From Chloranthus sessilifolius (Eukaryota > Streptophyta > Magnoliopsida > Chloranthales > Chloranthaceae): a stretch of DNA of 64,000 nucleotides. The stretch spans positions 121,046,331 through 121,110,330 of the forward strand of contig CM037585.1 of assembly GCA_021018995.1 (NCBI GenBank), written 5' to 3'. Made by a program: the position numbers and the translations under genes. Below are positions 21,921-33,969 of this stretch, in pieces; the first letter of the stretch is position 1; each line of letters begins with the position of its first letter. The notes beneath the pieces are model-generated. The model did no database searches. It was not told where the DNA came from and saw only the letters and a list, made by a program, of their open reading frames with translations.

Positions 21921-24735
21921 ACCATAGTCATTGCATTATCACTCTCCACAAGGCATTTAACAACCGAGATCGGATCACGAAGGTCTTTTCTAAGGTTGCA
22001 ATGGGGCTCGTGTGAAGGTTATGGAAGAAAGGAAAATTGGATTCAAATTTCTCTGAGAAACTAGAAAAAGATTACATTTGATTTTTTTCCATTTTTGACT
22101 CTTTGTTTTTCGAATTTGTCAGAACTTTTTTTTTTTTTCCTCGACTTTCTCCTTCCTTTTATTCCTTCTTTTTCTTTTAGACACCACCTCATATTTTTTA
22201 CTTATTTATTATTTTTCTTCCTCTTGCACATATGTATATTTTTCTTTTCTCTTTTTTTTTCTCTCCCTTTTTTTGTCAAATATATTGCTGCCATATGCTC
22301 CCTGTAAGCATTACTACCATGCCTCTCTACTTCCTCCTTTGCTCTCATCCCTCTTTCTCAATTTCTCAGAGATTAAAGGGTAAGGTTTTACATTTTTCAA
22401 ACTGGTGTGGGATATGATTAATATAGCTTAATAAGAAATATTTAGGATAAAAATTTTTAACAAGGCTCAAAGGGGATGCAAAAAGGTAAATCAGTATAAG
22501 GTGAGGCATTTTAGGCACAAACGAATCAAAGATGATCTTTAATAATTTCCTTTCAAGATGATAATCATGTCTATTTGTTTTGAGTTTAAACATAGTGAGT
22601 TCTAGCGCAATGATATAAAGTATGCAAAATAAACAAATCGAGATAAAGTATATGAAATTTTAACAATTAAACACGAATTCCAAAGATACTTCGAATTTAT
22701 TTAGCACTTATCAAGAATGAGGAAAAAGTTCTAAATCTTTTCGAGCTTAGTCTTTCTTACAATCTTAGAATTCCAGATTTGTACTAATCTTTTGAGTTCC
22801 GAACCTAAGCATGATGAAGGTGCAAAATTTTTTCTAAGCATAAAATTCAGACCAATCTTTAAATATTCACAATGGAGTTAATTATCCTAAATAATAGCAG
22901 TTTCACCATGGTATGAATATTTTAAAATTAAAATTTTCATGAATTAGTGACTATAGTTTGAAAACTACGCTAAAAATAAATAGTGATGATTTTTTTTTTT
23001 AACGTGGTGTTGAAGGTGTATTTTAAACAGTGGATCAACACACGATATAAAAGTTAAAGGATATGAACCATGCATTAAGTACAACACACCCAAACCTAAG
23101 TGGCGTTATGTCCTCATTGCACAGAATAATAAACAATAAAATAAGAGGGCCAAATAAAACAATTTAGCACAAGCATCAACGATGCTCACTCAACGTCCCT
23201 TACGCTTTTGGGAGGAAGAAGGAGAAGGGGTAAGAGCTAAGGTCACTCCCCCCTCTTTTATTATTATTATTATTTTTTTTTTTGAAACCTAATACCTACA
23301 CAAAAAATCATACTAATTTAATCTAATAAAAATAAAATAAAATCCCTAAATAATGTACAAGGGTCTTGGGTTGTCTCCCAAGAAGCGCTAAGTTTTCGGT
23401 CTTCAACCGGACCCCCTCAAACCACGAGTGGTATGAAGAAGGGTCGTTCATTTAGCATGTATTTGTTACTCTTTTTAGCATTTAATGTCTTGAGGCTTAT
23501 TGTGGGTGGATTTTTAGCAAACCCATCCACCCCGCAAACCATGAAATATTTGGTTTCAGCATATGTTGGCAATTTAAGAGCATCGAAGAACTCATTATTT
23601 ACAACTAATCGATTTGAGGGTTTGTAAGCATTGAAGAAATGGATCTTTGGGCACATATGGTGTCTCATATGTAATGTTTGACTGCTCAATCTATGTAAAA
23701 TAAGGAATTGTGTCTTACTCATGCAATTGTTCTTGAAGTATTAGAGGGGTATCAAAAATTAGTTGGCTATCTTCTACTATTTCAATCATATATGGGCCAA
23801 CAGCATCTTCTTTGTAACCTACCTCATGTCCGCTCCTGTGGGTCACTCTCGTAACCTCAGGCTCATGGGTAGGGGTAGTTTCTTCTTCCCAAATCAGGTC
23901 TGGCGAGATGTTTATTAGTTGGCTAGGCAAGGTATCTTCCTCCTTAGCAATGGCAGTGGCCAACTGCCCTATTTGATATTCAAGTCTCGCAAGATGGTTA
24001 GATTGGGATTGGAGTATAGTTAACATCTGGACTTCGAAACCATAACTCCATGGGGATTGCGAGTATTGTGGGTCAAACTCAGGTTGGTCAGAGAAATTTG
24101 GCATATGAAACTGATTTAATTCCCAACTCTGATTTGGTTCCCACCAATTAGGATCATTTTCCTCATATTCAACACAATTTTGGTATGGAGTCTCATAATT
24201 AAGCCCATAAAAAGATGGGGTCATCGAAATTGTGGGAAACTCTATCTCAAAGACATAAATTAGAAAATGAAAATAAAAATACAAAAATCTAACTAAATCT
24301 GAAAATAAAGGTGCGTACCTTTGCCTCTCACGGGCGTCCCCTTCGAAGCTTGGGTAGACTCGGGCCTCAATCTCTAAATCCAAAAACAAGTAAACTATAA
24401 TTAGAAGATTACTAATACAAATTAACTAAAAGACAATAAACTTTAGAAACCTACACATTCTAAAAAAATCTTACAAAAGGCAACAAATCCTACAAATCCT
24501 AAAAAAAATCCTACACTAGAAATCCTACAAAAGGCAATAAGTAAATTAGAAAATTAGTTATACAAATAAACTAAAAGGTAATAAACTAAAAGGCAATAAA
24601 CTAAGAGAAACCTACAAAATCCTACAAATCCTACACAAGAAAAGAAGAAAAGAAAATAAAATAAAATCCTACCAATCCTACAAATCCTAAAAAAAGATCC
24701 TACAAATCCTAAACTAGAAATCCTAAAAATAACTT
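21921..24735 (-). mobile_element. Element E2, 5' side piece
   Basis: This is the continuation of the inverted Tat/Athila-like element right of gypsy 1. Segments 21921-22060 and 22280-22400 match E1 at about 1670-2110 in reverse complement. A G-rich tract is seen near 23085-23100 (AGGTTTGGGTGTGT in the sense direction). From 24390 to 24735 there is low-complexity sequence built from GTAGGATTT-like words. The low-complexity frames at 22095-22593 are not genes. At about 24736 the sequence changes abruptly to gypsy 2 polymerase. Confidence 0.6.
23715..24389 (-). pseudogene. Gag-like reading frame of element E2
   Basis: This frame of about 220 codons has a Trp/Asn/Glu-rich stretch (NDPNWWEPNQSWELNQ) and a heptad-like segment QSNHLARLEYQIGQLATAIA followed by LPSQLI. 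That last pattern resembles the C-terminal part of Athila-type gag proteins, where a short coiled coil precedes a Pro-rich tail. No zinc knuckle is seen. It is part of a broken fossil, and the assignment to gag is an inference from this one pattern. Confidence 0.4.
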
Positions 24736-26138
24736 TCTTGTGTTGGTTGAGGACACAACCCAAACTACCGTAAGATGTGTCACTATATATAGCAAAACCT
24801 CCTCTGCCAGAAGGTATAGCGAGCACTGGAGATGTAGTCAGGCGCGTCTTGAGTTCTTGAAAACTCTTCTCACATTGATCCGTCGAGTCAAATTTATCAT
24901 TCTTCTTTGTGAGCTGAGTAAGCGGACTTGAAAGTTTAGAGAACCCTTCTACAATTCGTCTATAGTATCGCGCCAATCTAAGAAAACTACGGACTTTGGT
25001 TACCATCCTCGGTCTCTCTTAATTTACTACCGACTCAATCTTAGTCGGATCAACTGTTATGCCCTTCTCAAAGACAATATGATCTAAGAAACTGACTTGG
25101 TCAAGCCAAAACTCACATTTACTGAGCTTTGCATATAGTTTGTGATCTCTGAGAGTTTGTAGAGCCATGTGCAGATATCGTTCATGCTCTTCTTTTGTTC
25201 TTGAATAGATGAGGATGTCATCTACAAAAATGACCACAAATTTATCCAAGTGTGGTTTAAACACTCAGTTCATTAGATCCATAAAAGACACCGGTGCATT
25301 CGTCAATCCAAATGGCATAACCAAAAATTCATAGTGCCTATATCTGACTCTGAACGTTGTCTTCTCAATATCCTCTACTTTGACTCTTAGCTGATAGTAG
25401 CCCGATCGCAAGTCAATTTTTGAAAAGAACCTTGCTCCTTGTAACTGATCAAGCGATCATTTATTCTTGGGAGTGGGTAACGATTTTTAATCGTCAACTT
25501 GTTCAACTGTCAGTAATCGATGCAAAGTTGCATCGAACCGTCCTTCTTCCTAACAAATAGTACTAGTGCTCCCCAAGGAGACACACTAGGTCGGATAAAC
25601 CCCTTGTTAAGTAACTCTTGTAGCTGCTCCTTCAATTCTTGTAACTCTGCAGGAGCCATGCGATATGGAGCTTTAGATAATGGCTCAGTACTCGAAACTA
25701 GATTGATAGCAAATTCAATCTCCCGAGCTGGTGGTAGTCCTGATAAATCCTTAGGAAACACGTCGGGGTGCTCGCAAGCAACATGAATGTCAAAAATAAT
25801 GCTTTTCTCTTCCCGTTGCTCTTGCAGAAAAGCCATATAGCCACTGCACCCATTCTTCATCATCTTCTCAGCCTAAATAGCTGATATCAAAGGCACTACC
25901 TTTGACTTTACCCTAAAAAATCTAAATGATTTCCTCTTGGGAGGGCCGAAGACTATGATTTTTCGTAGGCAATCAATGCTATCATGGTAAGCGGATAGCT
26001 AGTCCATCCCTAAGATCACGTTGAAGCCTACCATATTCAGCAATATCAGGTCTGCTCGAGTTTCCTCCCTTTCTATTTTAATGACCACCGCCTTGTTCAC
26101 TGTATCTGTTCTCACTGAATTACCTGTAGGAATTGTTA
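24736..26138 (-). mobile_element. Gypsy 2: polymerase and protease piece
   Basis: This is the distal piece of an older chromovirus-like element. It shows RNase H and RT thumb residues (AIYSDTSYGSLGCVLNQ, SFLRLARYYRRIVEGF), the catalytic [11 protein letters not shown] box, [20 protein letters not shown], and the end of a protease domain (VGFNVILGMD). It is clearly diverged from gypsy 1. The protease is interrupted at 26138/26139 by CACTA 1 and resumes at 45031. Integrase and the 3' LTR are not found. Many breaks. Confidence 0.85.
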
Positions 26139-26170
26139 CACTACGTGAAAAAGCCAAAAAAACCACTGCC
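26139..26170 (+). repeat. CACTA 1 left terminal repeat and first subterminal motif
   Basis: It starts CACTACGTGAAAAAGCC, followed by AAACCACTGCC. The AACCACT word recurs through the first 200 bp and in the right subterminal region (44910-45000), as expected for transposase-binding subterminal repeats. Confidence 0.8.
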
Positions 26171-26188
26171 TTAAACAGTAGTTTTTTC

Positions 26189-26343
26189 AAAAAACTACTG
26201 CCCTAAACAATTGTAAAAAAAGGAGTGGTTTTTTTTTACCACTGTACAAGACAGTGGTTTATGAAGTTCATAAACCACTGTCTTGTACAGTGGTAAAAAA
26301 AAACCACTTCTTTTTTTACAACTGTTTAGGGCAGTGGTTTTTT
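26189..26343. repeat. Near-perfect 77-bp-arm hairpin at the CACTA 1 left end
   Basis: The left arm 26189-26265 and right arm 26267-26343 are reverse complements with about three mismatches and a one-base loop. The arms contain CCACTGTCTTGTACAGTGG, itself a smaller palindrome. It is part of the subterminal region and would fold into a long double-stranded RNA if transcribed. Confidence 0.9.
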
Positions 26344-26780
26344 TATGCAAATTTTTTTTAAAAAAAAAATTACGTCGACAATTTTTTATGCAAATTTTTT
26401 TAAAATAATATTTTCTTTATGCTTTTTTTTAATGCAATTTTTTTTATGCTTTTTGTAATACTTTTTTTTAATACAATTTTTTAATGCTTTAAAAAAAATT
26501 ATATAAAGAAAAAAAGCTATTAATCTCATATTTAAACACATCCATTCAACTCAAATGCAAATCATTCAATGCCATTAATAAATAAAACAGATGCTCAATT
26601 CTTTTATTCAAACAAAATATTGCATCTCAACCTATGATCCAACCTTTCAAATCAACCAAATATTTTAAACTTTACATGCTCAATCCTTTTATTCAAACAA
26701 AAAAAAGAAAAAAAAAAGAAAGAGAGTTAACAATCTAAGGACCCCAAGACCTAGTTTCATAATTAAAAAATAAATAAAAA
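26344..26780. other. AT-rich subterminal region of CACTA 1
   Basis: T- and A-run-rich sequence with repeated ATGCAATTTTTTT-like words and no coding signal. Confidence 0.4.
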
Positions 26781-26794
26781 ATGTGCTTCGCCTC

Positions 26795-27030
26795 TCCTGC
26801 CAAGTATCCCCATCCCCTAGTGATTCGTTTGAGGTGAGCTTCAAATCGAAAAGCTTCGCCTGAAATCAAAAGGAGAACGTAATTAAATATTTATGATATT
26901 AAGCAATTAAATTGAGATATTGATGATATTAAGCAATTAAATTGATAATACTCCAAACACATAAGAGAATCCTCTTGCCAATTACGTCAAAAAGACTCAC
27001 CAGCTTTTCTCCGCACTATTTTTGATAAAG
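26795..27030 (-). pseudogene. Two possible exons of unknown origin in CACTA 1
   Basis: On the - strand an AG-bounded segment near 27000-27030 can encode SLSKIVRRKAG and ends at a GTGAG donor. A second segment near 26795-26865 follows an AG acceptor and in compatible phase can encode EAFRFEAHLKRITRGWGYLA. The phase match and the splice sites suggest a real exon pair. I do not recognise the protein. It could be another captured gene or the last exons of the transposon's own transcript. Confidence 0.3.
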
Positions 27031-27464
27031 ATTCTGTGAACATCCACACAATAATGACAAATCCGATTGCCACCATAAAATGGATGGTGGCAATGGACAA
27101 ATAAATGGTGTATCTCTATCACCACTTTGCAAGCAATACACCAGTTGAGAATAGTCAATTTCTATTCTCAACTTACACGTACATTGTCCACAGCCAATCC
27201 AAGTTTAGGGATGGAAACTTACACATACATTGGCACACAAAGGTAACCAATGTATGTGTAAGTTGATCAGATACATCTTCTAAACTTAAAAGTTGATCTG
27301 ACACGATATACAGCAGCCACATGGGTCCAACACTAACTTTGCAAAACTACTAAAGCAGAAAGCACCAAAAAAAAAGAAAAAGAAAATCAAATATCAATGT
27401 TTTTAAGCTAGTTATATTCCTTTGCTTTAATACATGTGTTTCTTTTTATACAACGAAAACTTAC

Positions 27465-27913
27465 ATCATTAGACATTGACTTCCACTTCTCTCCCCCAGC
27501 TTTTCCAACCTTCAACATTAGGATCCAATTGACCAAACTCATTATATGATTCAAAAATGGAGTTAAGAAACCATGAAGTAATCAGTGCGCGTCAATAACC
27601 ATTGTACTTACAGCTGAGACTGCCTTCACATTGGGATGCTCTTGTTTGTAAATCTTCCTAAAATCTTCCCTGCAATATTTATTTATACAACATGAACGAG
27701 AAGAAAAGATTAAGGTGAAATGCAACAGCTATGATATAAAATTCACTCCTCATGTACCAACCAAGAATGAAAAGAGATGCTTACAAAAAAACAAAGAAAG
27801 CACTAGGAGGCCTCTTTCGTTTATGAGGATCCTTTTTGGCTGGTTTATCTTTCTTTACCCATCTTTTGCTGCTTTTATCTGCTTTGATAGCAGCTTTGCA
27901 CTTCCCAAACTTT
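27465..27913 (-). pseudogene. Captured HMGB (HMG-box chromatin protein) gene fragment
   Basis: Three exons with introns in place lie on the - strand: 27785-27913, 27612-27669 and 27465-27509, each bounded by AG and GTAAG-like sites. Exon 1 encodes a Lys-rich basic tail and the start of an HMG box, KDPHKRKRPPSAFFVFL. Exon 2 gives EDFRKIYKQEHPNVKAVSA and exon 3 VGKAGGEKWKSMSND. Plant HMGB proteins bend DNA in chromatin. The piece lacks the N-terminal start, the last helix of the box and the acidic tail, so it cannot make a full protein. Intron retention shows capture of genomic DNA, not of a cDNA copy. Confidence 0.9.
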
Positions 27914-28236
27914 CTGAAAAGGAGAAGCATAGATGGTTCATCATAAAAAGTAATCAGCTGAAATTTTAAATACCATTGCCTCATCTTAATTTGCAACCAA
28001 TTCGAACAGTTTCACTATATTGCGAAACTAAACAATTAATTAAACATTCTACAAATTTCAAGAACTAATGTTGGAGCTTAAAAATGAAAAAGTAATTCAC
28101 CATAGATCCAATGCTTGAAAAATGATCAGATAAATAGCACATAGAATGCAAATTTACATAGATATATCTAGTAATTATAGCCATGGTTCAGATTTCAGGG
28201 TAGTGAATGGACAAAACAAAGAATAAAAAATATTAC

Positions 28237-28796
28237 CGCTTCCAAACCCATCCTAGGATAGCTAGATCGTCCAGCCCCTACGAAGTGACTCCCTCCATAA
28301 GGCATATGCATGCTTCCTCTGAAAGGAGGCGCTTGCATGGCTGTGAATAAGACACCATTCCCAAAAGAGTTATTATTCTCTAAAGCCAATTCTACAAGTT
28401 AACGACAAATTTTACATACTAATAATTTTTTTAGATTGTTACAACCGATAAATGATCAACTCCATGAAACCCAAAAAAATGGCGAACCTGGAGTGGTTCC
28501 TCTGCCTGTAGCACCAAATGTTGAAGGCACACCTTGACTTGCAAGACGTTGCTTGTATGACTGTAATTTTTAAGATCTTGTCAACAAAAAGTAGATATCG
28601 TAGTACAACTTCTCACTCATAAAAGCTTTCGATTGGAAAAGCTTTAAGCCTCAAACTTCAAAGCAATCACACAAATATTTTCTATGCTTCTCACATTAAA
28701 TGATTAGAAAAATTACCTGAACTGGCTTTGAGGGATTTGCAAAGCTAACACGTAGGTTCAGTCCTCCAAAAGCATGGCCATCCAATGCCTCTCGAG
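28237..28796 (-). pseudogene. Captured fragment of an RRM RNA-binding protein gene
   Basis: Three likely exons lie on the - strand. 28717-28796 encodes the end of an RNA recognition motif (ALDGHAFGGLNLRVSFANP, the alpha-2/beta-4 part) and ends at GTAATT. About 28488-28560 encodes SYKQRLASQGVPSTFGATGR. 28237-28393 encodes a Gly/Ser-rich tail with NNNSFGNGVLFTAMQAPPF and MPYGGSHFVGAGRSSYPR. I recognise the RRM pattern but not the particular protein. The first 60 or so residues of the RRM are missing. It shares its strand with the HMGB and CYP59 pieces. Confidence 0.65.
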
Positions 28797-31119
28797 CTAA
28801 TAACATAAAGTAAATTGAAGTAAATTGATAAGAAATTCAATGAAGTAAATTGAGCTAATAACATTCGCTTAGACCTACGAATTCAATGAAGTAAATTCAT
28901 AAGAAAATCAATTATTTTCTTTAATTTTACTTGATAGATAGCAAATTATAAATGTCACGAATGAGCTAAACTGTAAATGAGGTTACCAATGGCCCATACT
29001 ACTTTCACTGGTTTGAGATTTACAAGAATAAAAAAATAAAAATAATAAGGTGGACTGAGCAGAGTCCAATAACAGAATGCAATCAAAGTGGCTGTGAGCC
29101 TATGTGGAGAAAGAATTGTTCGAGAAAAATCAAGAAGAACAAAAGCGAGATGGTGTTAATAGTTATAAAATCAAACAAAGAAAACGTAGAAAAAACCACT
29201 ATGAACACTGCAGCTATAATTTAATTAAATAATAGAAGTCATACCTGTGATGGAGATGATGAACCTGATGGATGTCGATTGCTAACAGGAAGTAGGGTGG
29301 GTTCAAATGGTCAACCATTTATTTTTAAAATTCATAAAACGTAAAATTTACCCAATATGCCCATCTGAATCTCATCTCCGGATGGGCTTGAGATCTGCCT
29401 AGCTCGATGAGTGCGAATGGCCAAAGCCCAACCAAAGCGGGCTAACTGCTGGTCAGACAGTCAACCCACCAAGAAAGGCATTTCTCACATTTCTTTATTT
29501 TTATTCGTTTTCCAAGGTGCATCTATTCTATGGGAAACGCATCACATTTGTTTCGAAATGCCCGAAGCATAGGGAATGTGTTTGCCAGTACCTATAGCTC
29601 CAACTCACATCCCATGGTCCAAGAGGCATATGAAGGATAGTGTTAATCGCACAACCCATGTCACGGATTCTATTTTGCGATTATGAGAATATCCATCATA
29701 GAATTATCTCGCATAAGGATCTGACCATTGGACTCACCCGGTGCAATTCCAATCAATTCAAACATGTTTCCATATACTAAGTCAGGTCTGAACTCATGTG
29801 TGGGCCAGAACAACATTACAGTTGTCCGTATCTCTAAAAGTAGAGAACTAAGGACACAATAGACTAGGGGGTGACAAGGAAATTTTATGCAAGATGCATT
29901 TCTTTACTCTCATCATAGACATGGAACTCAGTTTCCTTTTGGTAAGTAGGAACAATGGAGAAAGATTACATGTGTGAAAATGAAAAACCTGAAGATTCAC
30001 ATTTGCATGACTAATTGAAGTCAACATCAAAGTAAAAGTTGAGTTCATTAGCATGTAGCATGAAGAAAGGATGACATAGTACTATATACCACATTGAAGC
30101 AAATTGCAAACCTTCCTTCAAGAAGTTAGTATTCCGTGGACAGGCCCATGCACGGATCATCCATTATGGCACATGTGGCTTACATACTATCCAATACATT
30201 AGATGTAGTGCACGTGGATCAGATTCAGTTCACAAATCACACTTCTACATGATCTCAATTTTCTGATAAGGAGCATGCAAGAGCCTGCAAATGGACAGTT
30301 AAAGCTTTTATGGACTATCATCCAAATTAAATGTATAAAGTACTCTGATTGGAGGCTCCAATAAGTATGATGTTTGGGCTGAGTCCCATCTAGAAAATGG
30401 CATGCTACTTGGACATCTCAGATTGATGAATATGCATATCACATAAATAAGCTCATCTTTCAAAATATGCTCGTAAGACAGTAACAGTACATTTTTGCTG
30501 CTTACCTCAAGTTTCAACTTCCAAGGGATGTCAGCCTTTGTCTGCTTTTATAGATATATAAAATCACATAAATATATGTTGAATACCCAAAAAATTCCGA
30601 CAAAATCTAATGTGTGCAGAGTGTGCATTCTATTGTTTAGCAGGTAACACACTCTAGTTCATGGTCTAGCTTCCTAAAAGAAGAAAAAAACCTCATGGTC
30701 TAGTTTCCTAAAAGAAGAAGAAAAAGAAAGAGAGAAAGAAAGAAAAGCACTAGAGCATCAAATCAAAAGAGAAATAAAAATCCAAGCTCTGCTCCATAGA
30801 ATGTTCCGACAATACATGAATAAGATTACACTAACTGTAAGTCTGTAAGCATATCCTTGCATGTCAAATGTGAGTGGCACTCATTTAGTTATTATGTTCC
30901 AATTTTAGGTTACGTCAGTGAATGAATAATACATCTGTCTCATGGACATGTGTTGATGTGAATCAAGATCAAAGATAAGAGATGGACAAAGAGATGAAGG
31001 AGTGAGGAGAACATAGAACTCTAGTCAGTAACCTAAATTAATTCATTATGTTAAAAGAGGAAGGATGTGGAACTCTAGTTTTTGCTCTTCTGAACTCTAA
31101 TTTCCTTATTATTTTCTTC
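28797..31119. other. CACTA 1 interior between captured fragments
   Basis: I can place no gene here with confidence. On the - strand a possible exon at about 30495-30530 reads KADIPWKLKLE before a GTAAGC donor, and an AG-to-GT segment near 29245-29290 reads SNRHPSGSSSPSQ. Both may be exon scraps of captured genes. The remainder is AT-rich without repeats that I can identify. Confidence 0.3.
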
Positions 31120-31360
31120 TTTTTGTTGATCAAGGTATCCAAACCTTCAAAGAACCTCCCCAAACACCTGCATTAGAGTTAATGGAGAAGGTATCTATTA
31201 TTGTTATATATAAAAATAATCATCTTAATCTTTTCCAATCTGTATTGGTTTATAGAAATGCGAGGTTTAAAATTCAAAATTTGAATAACCTGATAGTCAG
31301 ATGACTCACAGTATGTTTTCCATCGAGATAGTCGAGATCATCACGCAATGTGAAATAGAA
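31120..31360 (-). pseudogene. Captured fragment of cyclophilin CYP59 (peptidyl-prolyl isomerase)
   Basis: Exon 31310-31360 is exactly 17 codons, FYFTLRDDLDYLDGKHT, between an AG acceptor and a GTGAGT donor. This matches the cyclophilin domain of plant CYP59, a nuclear cyclophilin that also carries an RRM and interacts with RNA polymerase II. The next exon starts at 31167 with VFGEV and, after a one-base shift in frame, EGLDTLI, which also follows the CYP59 order. Only these two pieces of the domain are seen. Reading frame damage shows that it is not a working gene. Confidence 0.8.
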
Positions 31361-31399
31361 CTGAATATGAAAAGAACTTACATTAGTTCATAAATAAAT

Positions 31400-31960
31400 A
31401 ACTCCAAAGAAATTCCTCAGCATATCTAGAACATCTATGTAACAGCTTTGCAATGTTTAAACCATAAATCGCCATATAGAATTTTTTACTATTGTTTTAA
31501 CTTTGTAGTGCATTTTCAAAATTTTACTACAGTTGCTTCATAAAGAAAAATAATGCTAATGGTAGAAGAATGTAAGATAGATCATATATCAATCATTGAA
31601 CACCATCACTCAATTGGCACATCAAAGACCATCGATTCATTAAGTAGTTTGATGCCTTAGTTTAATAAATCAACTAGGCCTATGAGACTCAGATTGAGTA
31701 ATATTCTAAGATCACCAAGCTCAATACAGTGAGCAGCCACACCAAAAAAAGATAAAAAACTAGTCAACGGACCATTAAAACCCTGCATCTTTCAACTCAT
31801 AATCTCTTCAAACACAACAGCCACTGTGATTGAACGAATTTACAGTGAGCCAAGGATATGAAAAGAAGGCAGTTCACTACTCTAAGCAGTCCAAACAAGT
31901 TCATCAACAAACGAAAATTTTACCTCTAAACAAATTTACCCCTAAACAAGATCAAATAAA
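31400..31960. other. CACTA 1 stretch without a gene
   Basis: AT-rich sequence between the CYP59 piece and the 3' end of the transposase gene. The + strand frame at 31830-32192 runs antisense to transposase sequence and is a shadow. Confidence 0.4.
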
Positions 31961-31969
31961 ATCTACAAG

Positions 31970-33487
31970 TCCCTTGGGCCAAGTAATAATATCACCAATT
32001 GTAACATCGCCAAATGTTCCTTCGCTCGCATATAATTCTGCATTGATCTCGAAAATATTATCAATTATGATGGCGTATGAATCTCTTCACATTGTCGCCT
32101 CTCTATGCATTCGCCCTAGTGCAATGGCTTTATTCTTTAAGTTTTTCAATAGACAACGCATGGATGGTTGGTTCACAAGTATCTCGGGCTGAACCGATGA
32201 CGGTCGAGTTCCCTACAAAAATTATAGCCTTTAAACTGTAGAGTTTAAGAGAGACTAAGACAACAATGCATAAGTGCTTTCAATAAGATATGACAATGAC
32301 AACTCCAATGATTATCATTTCATAACATTGAATTTATACCTGATAAGAATAGAATTGGTCAACCGATGTGGATATAGATGTCCCTTTAGAAGGAGCTAGA
32401 GGTGATAGTAAATTCACTTTTTCCTCAAGGATCTTGCGCGCTCTACGCTCCTCATCAAGCTCATGTCTAAGCATATCAACCTGTGATTGAATGCTCTCAC
32501 GTGCTATCTTTTCCTGGTGAGCAATCTCCCTAGCCTGAGCGGACGCTTGAATGGAGGTCTTAGAGACACCCGTACCCATACCCCGTATGTTATCCCTTCC
32601 ATCACGCCCACAAACCGTAGCAACAGGGTCATTATCTAAATCTTTTTCTCCGAGGAATGGATCAGATAAGGCAAGCCTCCTAATTTCATCCTGAATAAAA
32701 TAAATAATTATTAAATATAGTAATACTAAAGATTAATATTAATTATTTATCAATGACAAATGAATAATTAAAATAATCTTACTATTTGCGTGCCCAAGGA
32801 CGTCCCATCCTTCTTAGTATGAGAGGCTAAAAATATTTGTGTCCTCGTCACTGTACCAGTCGAACTCTATTTTTTCTGTATAATAAGGTCATAAGCAATT
32901 GTGAATATTCTAATAAATTTATTTATAAAATTTATGTGGTAGATTTTACCATCTCTTCTGCCATCTTAGCTGATCCTCGTCTACCAGTGGTGTGTGGGTT
33001 CATCATCATTTTCCTACAAGTCTTCCCCTTTTCTCGGCGTGCTTTATCTTATCTTCCTCTGTCGAGCACATTTTAATAAACGCTTTCCAATCATCTCCCT
33101 TCACATTCTTTCGTCGATATTTCATCCGCTCTGCGCCCGTTTCATATTTATCATAAACGGTGCGAAGGTCATGTTTCCATTGCTTCCAAGTTAAATTCGC
33201 TTTCGTTAAGACCATCTTTTTTTGACTAATTGGAACATTATATTTATCCTATAATGAAAATAAAATGATATCAAAATTATTTGTAGAATAACTAAATGAA
33301 AATGGCATGAACAACATGCACTCACTGAGACAAAGCACCATATTTTCTCCTTTATAGAAATAGGTACAATTTTCCAATACTCATATGCAGGTGGACAATG
33401 AGTCCTCGTCATCCGACCAACAAATGTGGCAAATTGAGTTGAAGCATCTCCAATAGGCTCCCCATATTCATTCATCTGAATTTTCAA
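31970..33487 (-). pseudogene. CACTA 1 Transposase_24-like (TnpA-type) exons
   Basis: On the - strand 33206-33487 encodes NEYGEPIGDASTQFATFVGR and related residues. 33006-33215 encodes LTWKQWKHDLRTVYDKYE and KGDDWKAFIKMCSTEE, and 32334-32579 a charged coiled-coil-like region (ESIQSQVDMLRHELDEERRA). 31970-32200 gives a C-terminal part with YASEGTFGDVTIGDIITWPK. This order is typical of the plant Ptta/En/Spm Transposase_24 family. Matching sequence recurs in CACTA 2 at 49451-51310, so the two elements are related. Exons are separated by short AT-rich introns. Parts are frame-damaged. Confidence 0.75.
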
Positions 33488-33969
33488 ACGCGTACCTGGA
33501 TAAATAAAATATTGTTAATAATTTGTAAATAACATTTACCAAATAATAGAAAATAATAGACTAACCACTCTCTTGAGTTCCAACTGATTCAGATCCACTC
33601 GGTTACATTCTGACCATTATCTTTAAACATTGGCAAACTCTAGTTGTTGATCAAATTATCATTTAAGGATATAAAATGCATTAATAAGATAATTGAAAAT
33701 TGTACCTAACTTATAACAATATTAAAATGGGAAAATCAACAATAAGAAATGAAAGTTATTTTTTTGTTACAATTATTGGATAGAAGAAATAAGGTTCAAG
33801 TGAACAATATGAAAGAACTAGATTAATCTTCGTCCTCGTCCTCATCCACAACATCAGTTGCTAATGCCAATGCTAAAGCATCTGCTTTTGGTCTTCCTTC
33901 AAGTTCTAAGGGATCTTCATAGGCATCCACATCCCGAGTCAATCTCTTTGGAGCATCCAATACGACATA
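33488..33969 (-). other. Intron or spacer within the CACTA 1 transposase region
   Basis: Mostly AT-rich. The - strand near 33820-33960 encodes an acidic stretch of Asp/Glu codons (reverse complement of TCGTCCTCGTCCTCATCC) that may be the end of the DUF4216 exon's protein. Confidence 0.4.

Noticed and set aside
22095-22593. Phe/Leu-rich frames that look like membrane proteins
   Set aside because: They come from T-rich low-complexity sequence of element E2 and have no counterpart elsewhere.
27465-27913. A working HMGB gene
   Set aside because: Start, last helix and acidic tail are missing and the piece lies inside a transposon.
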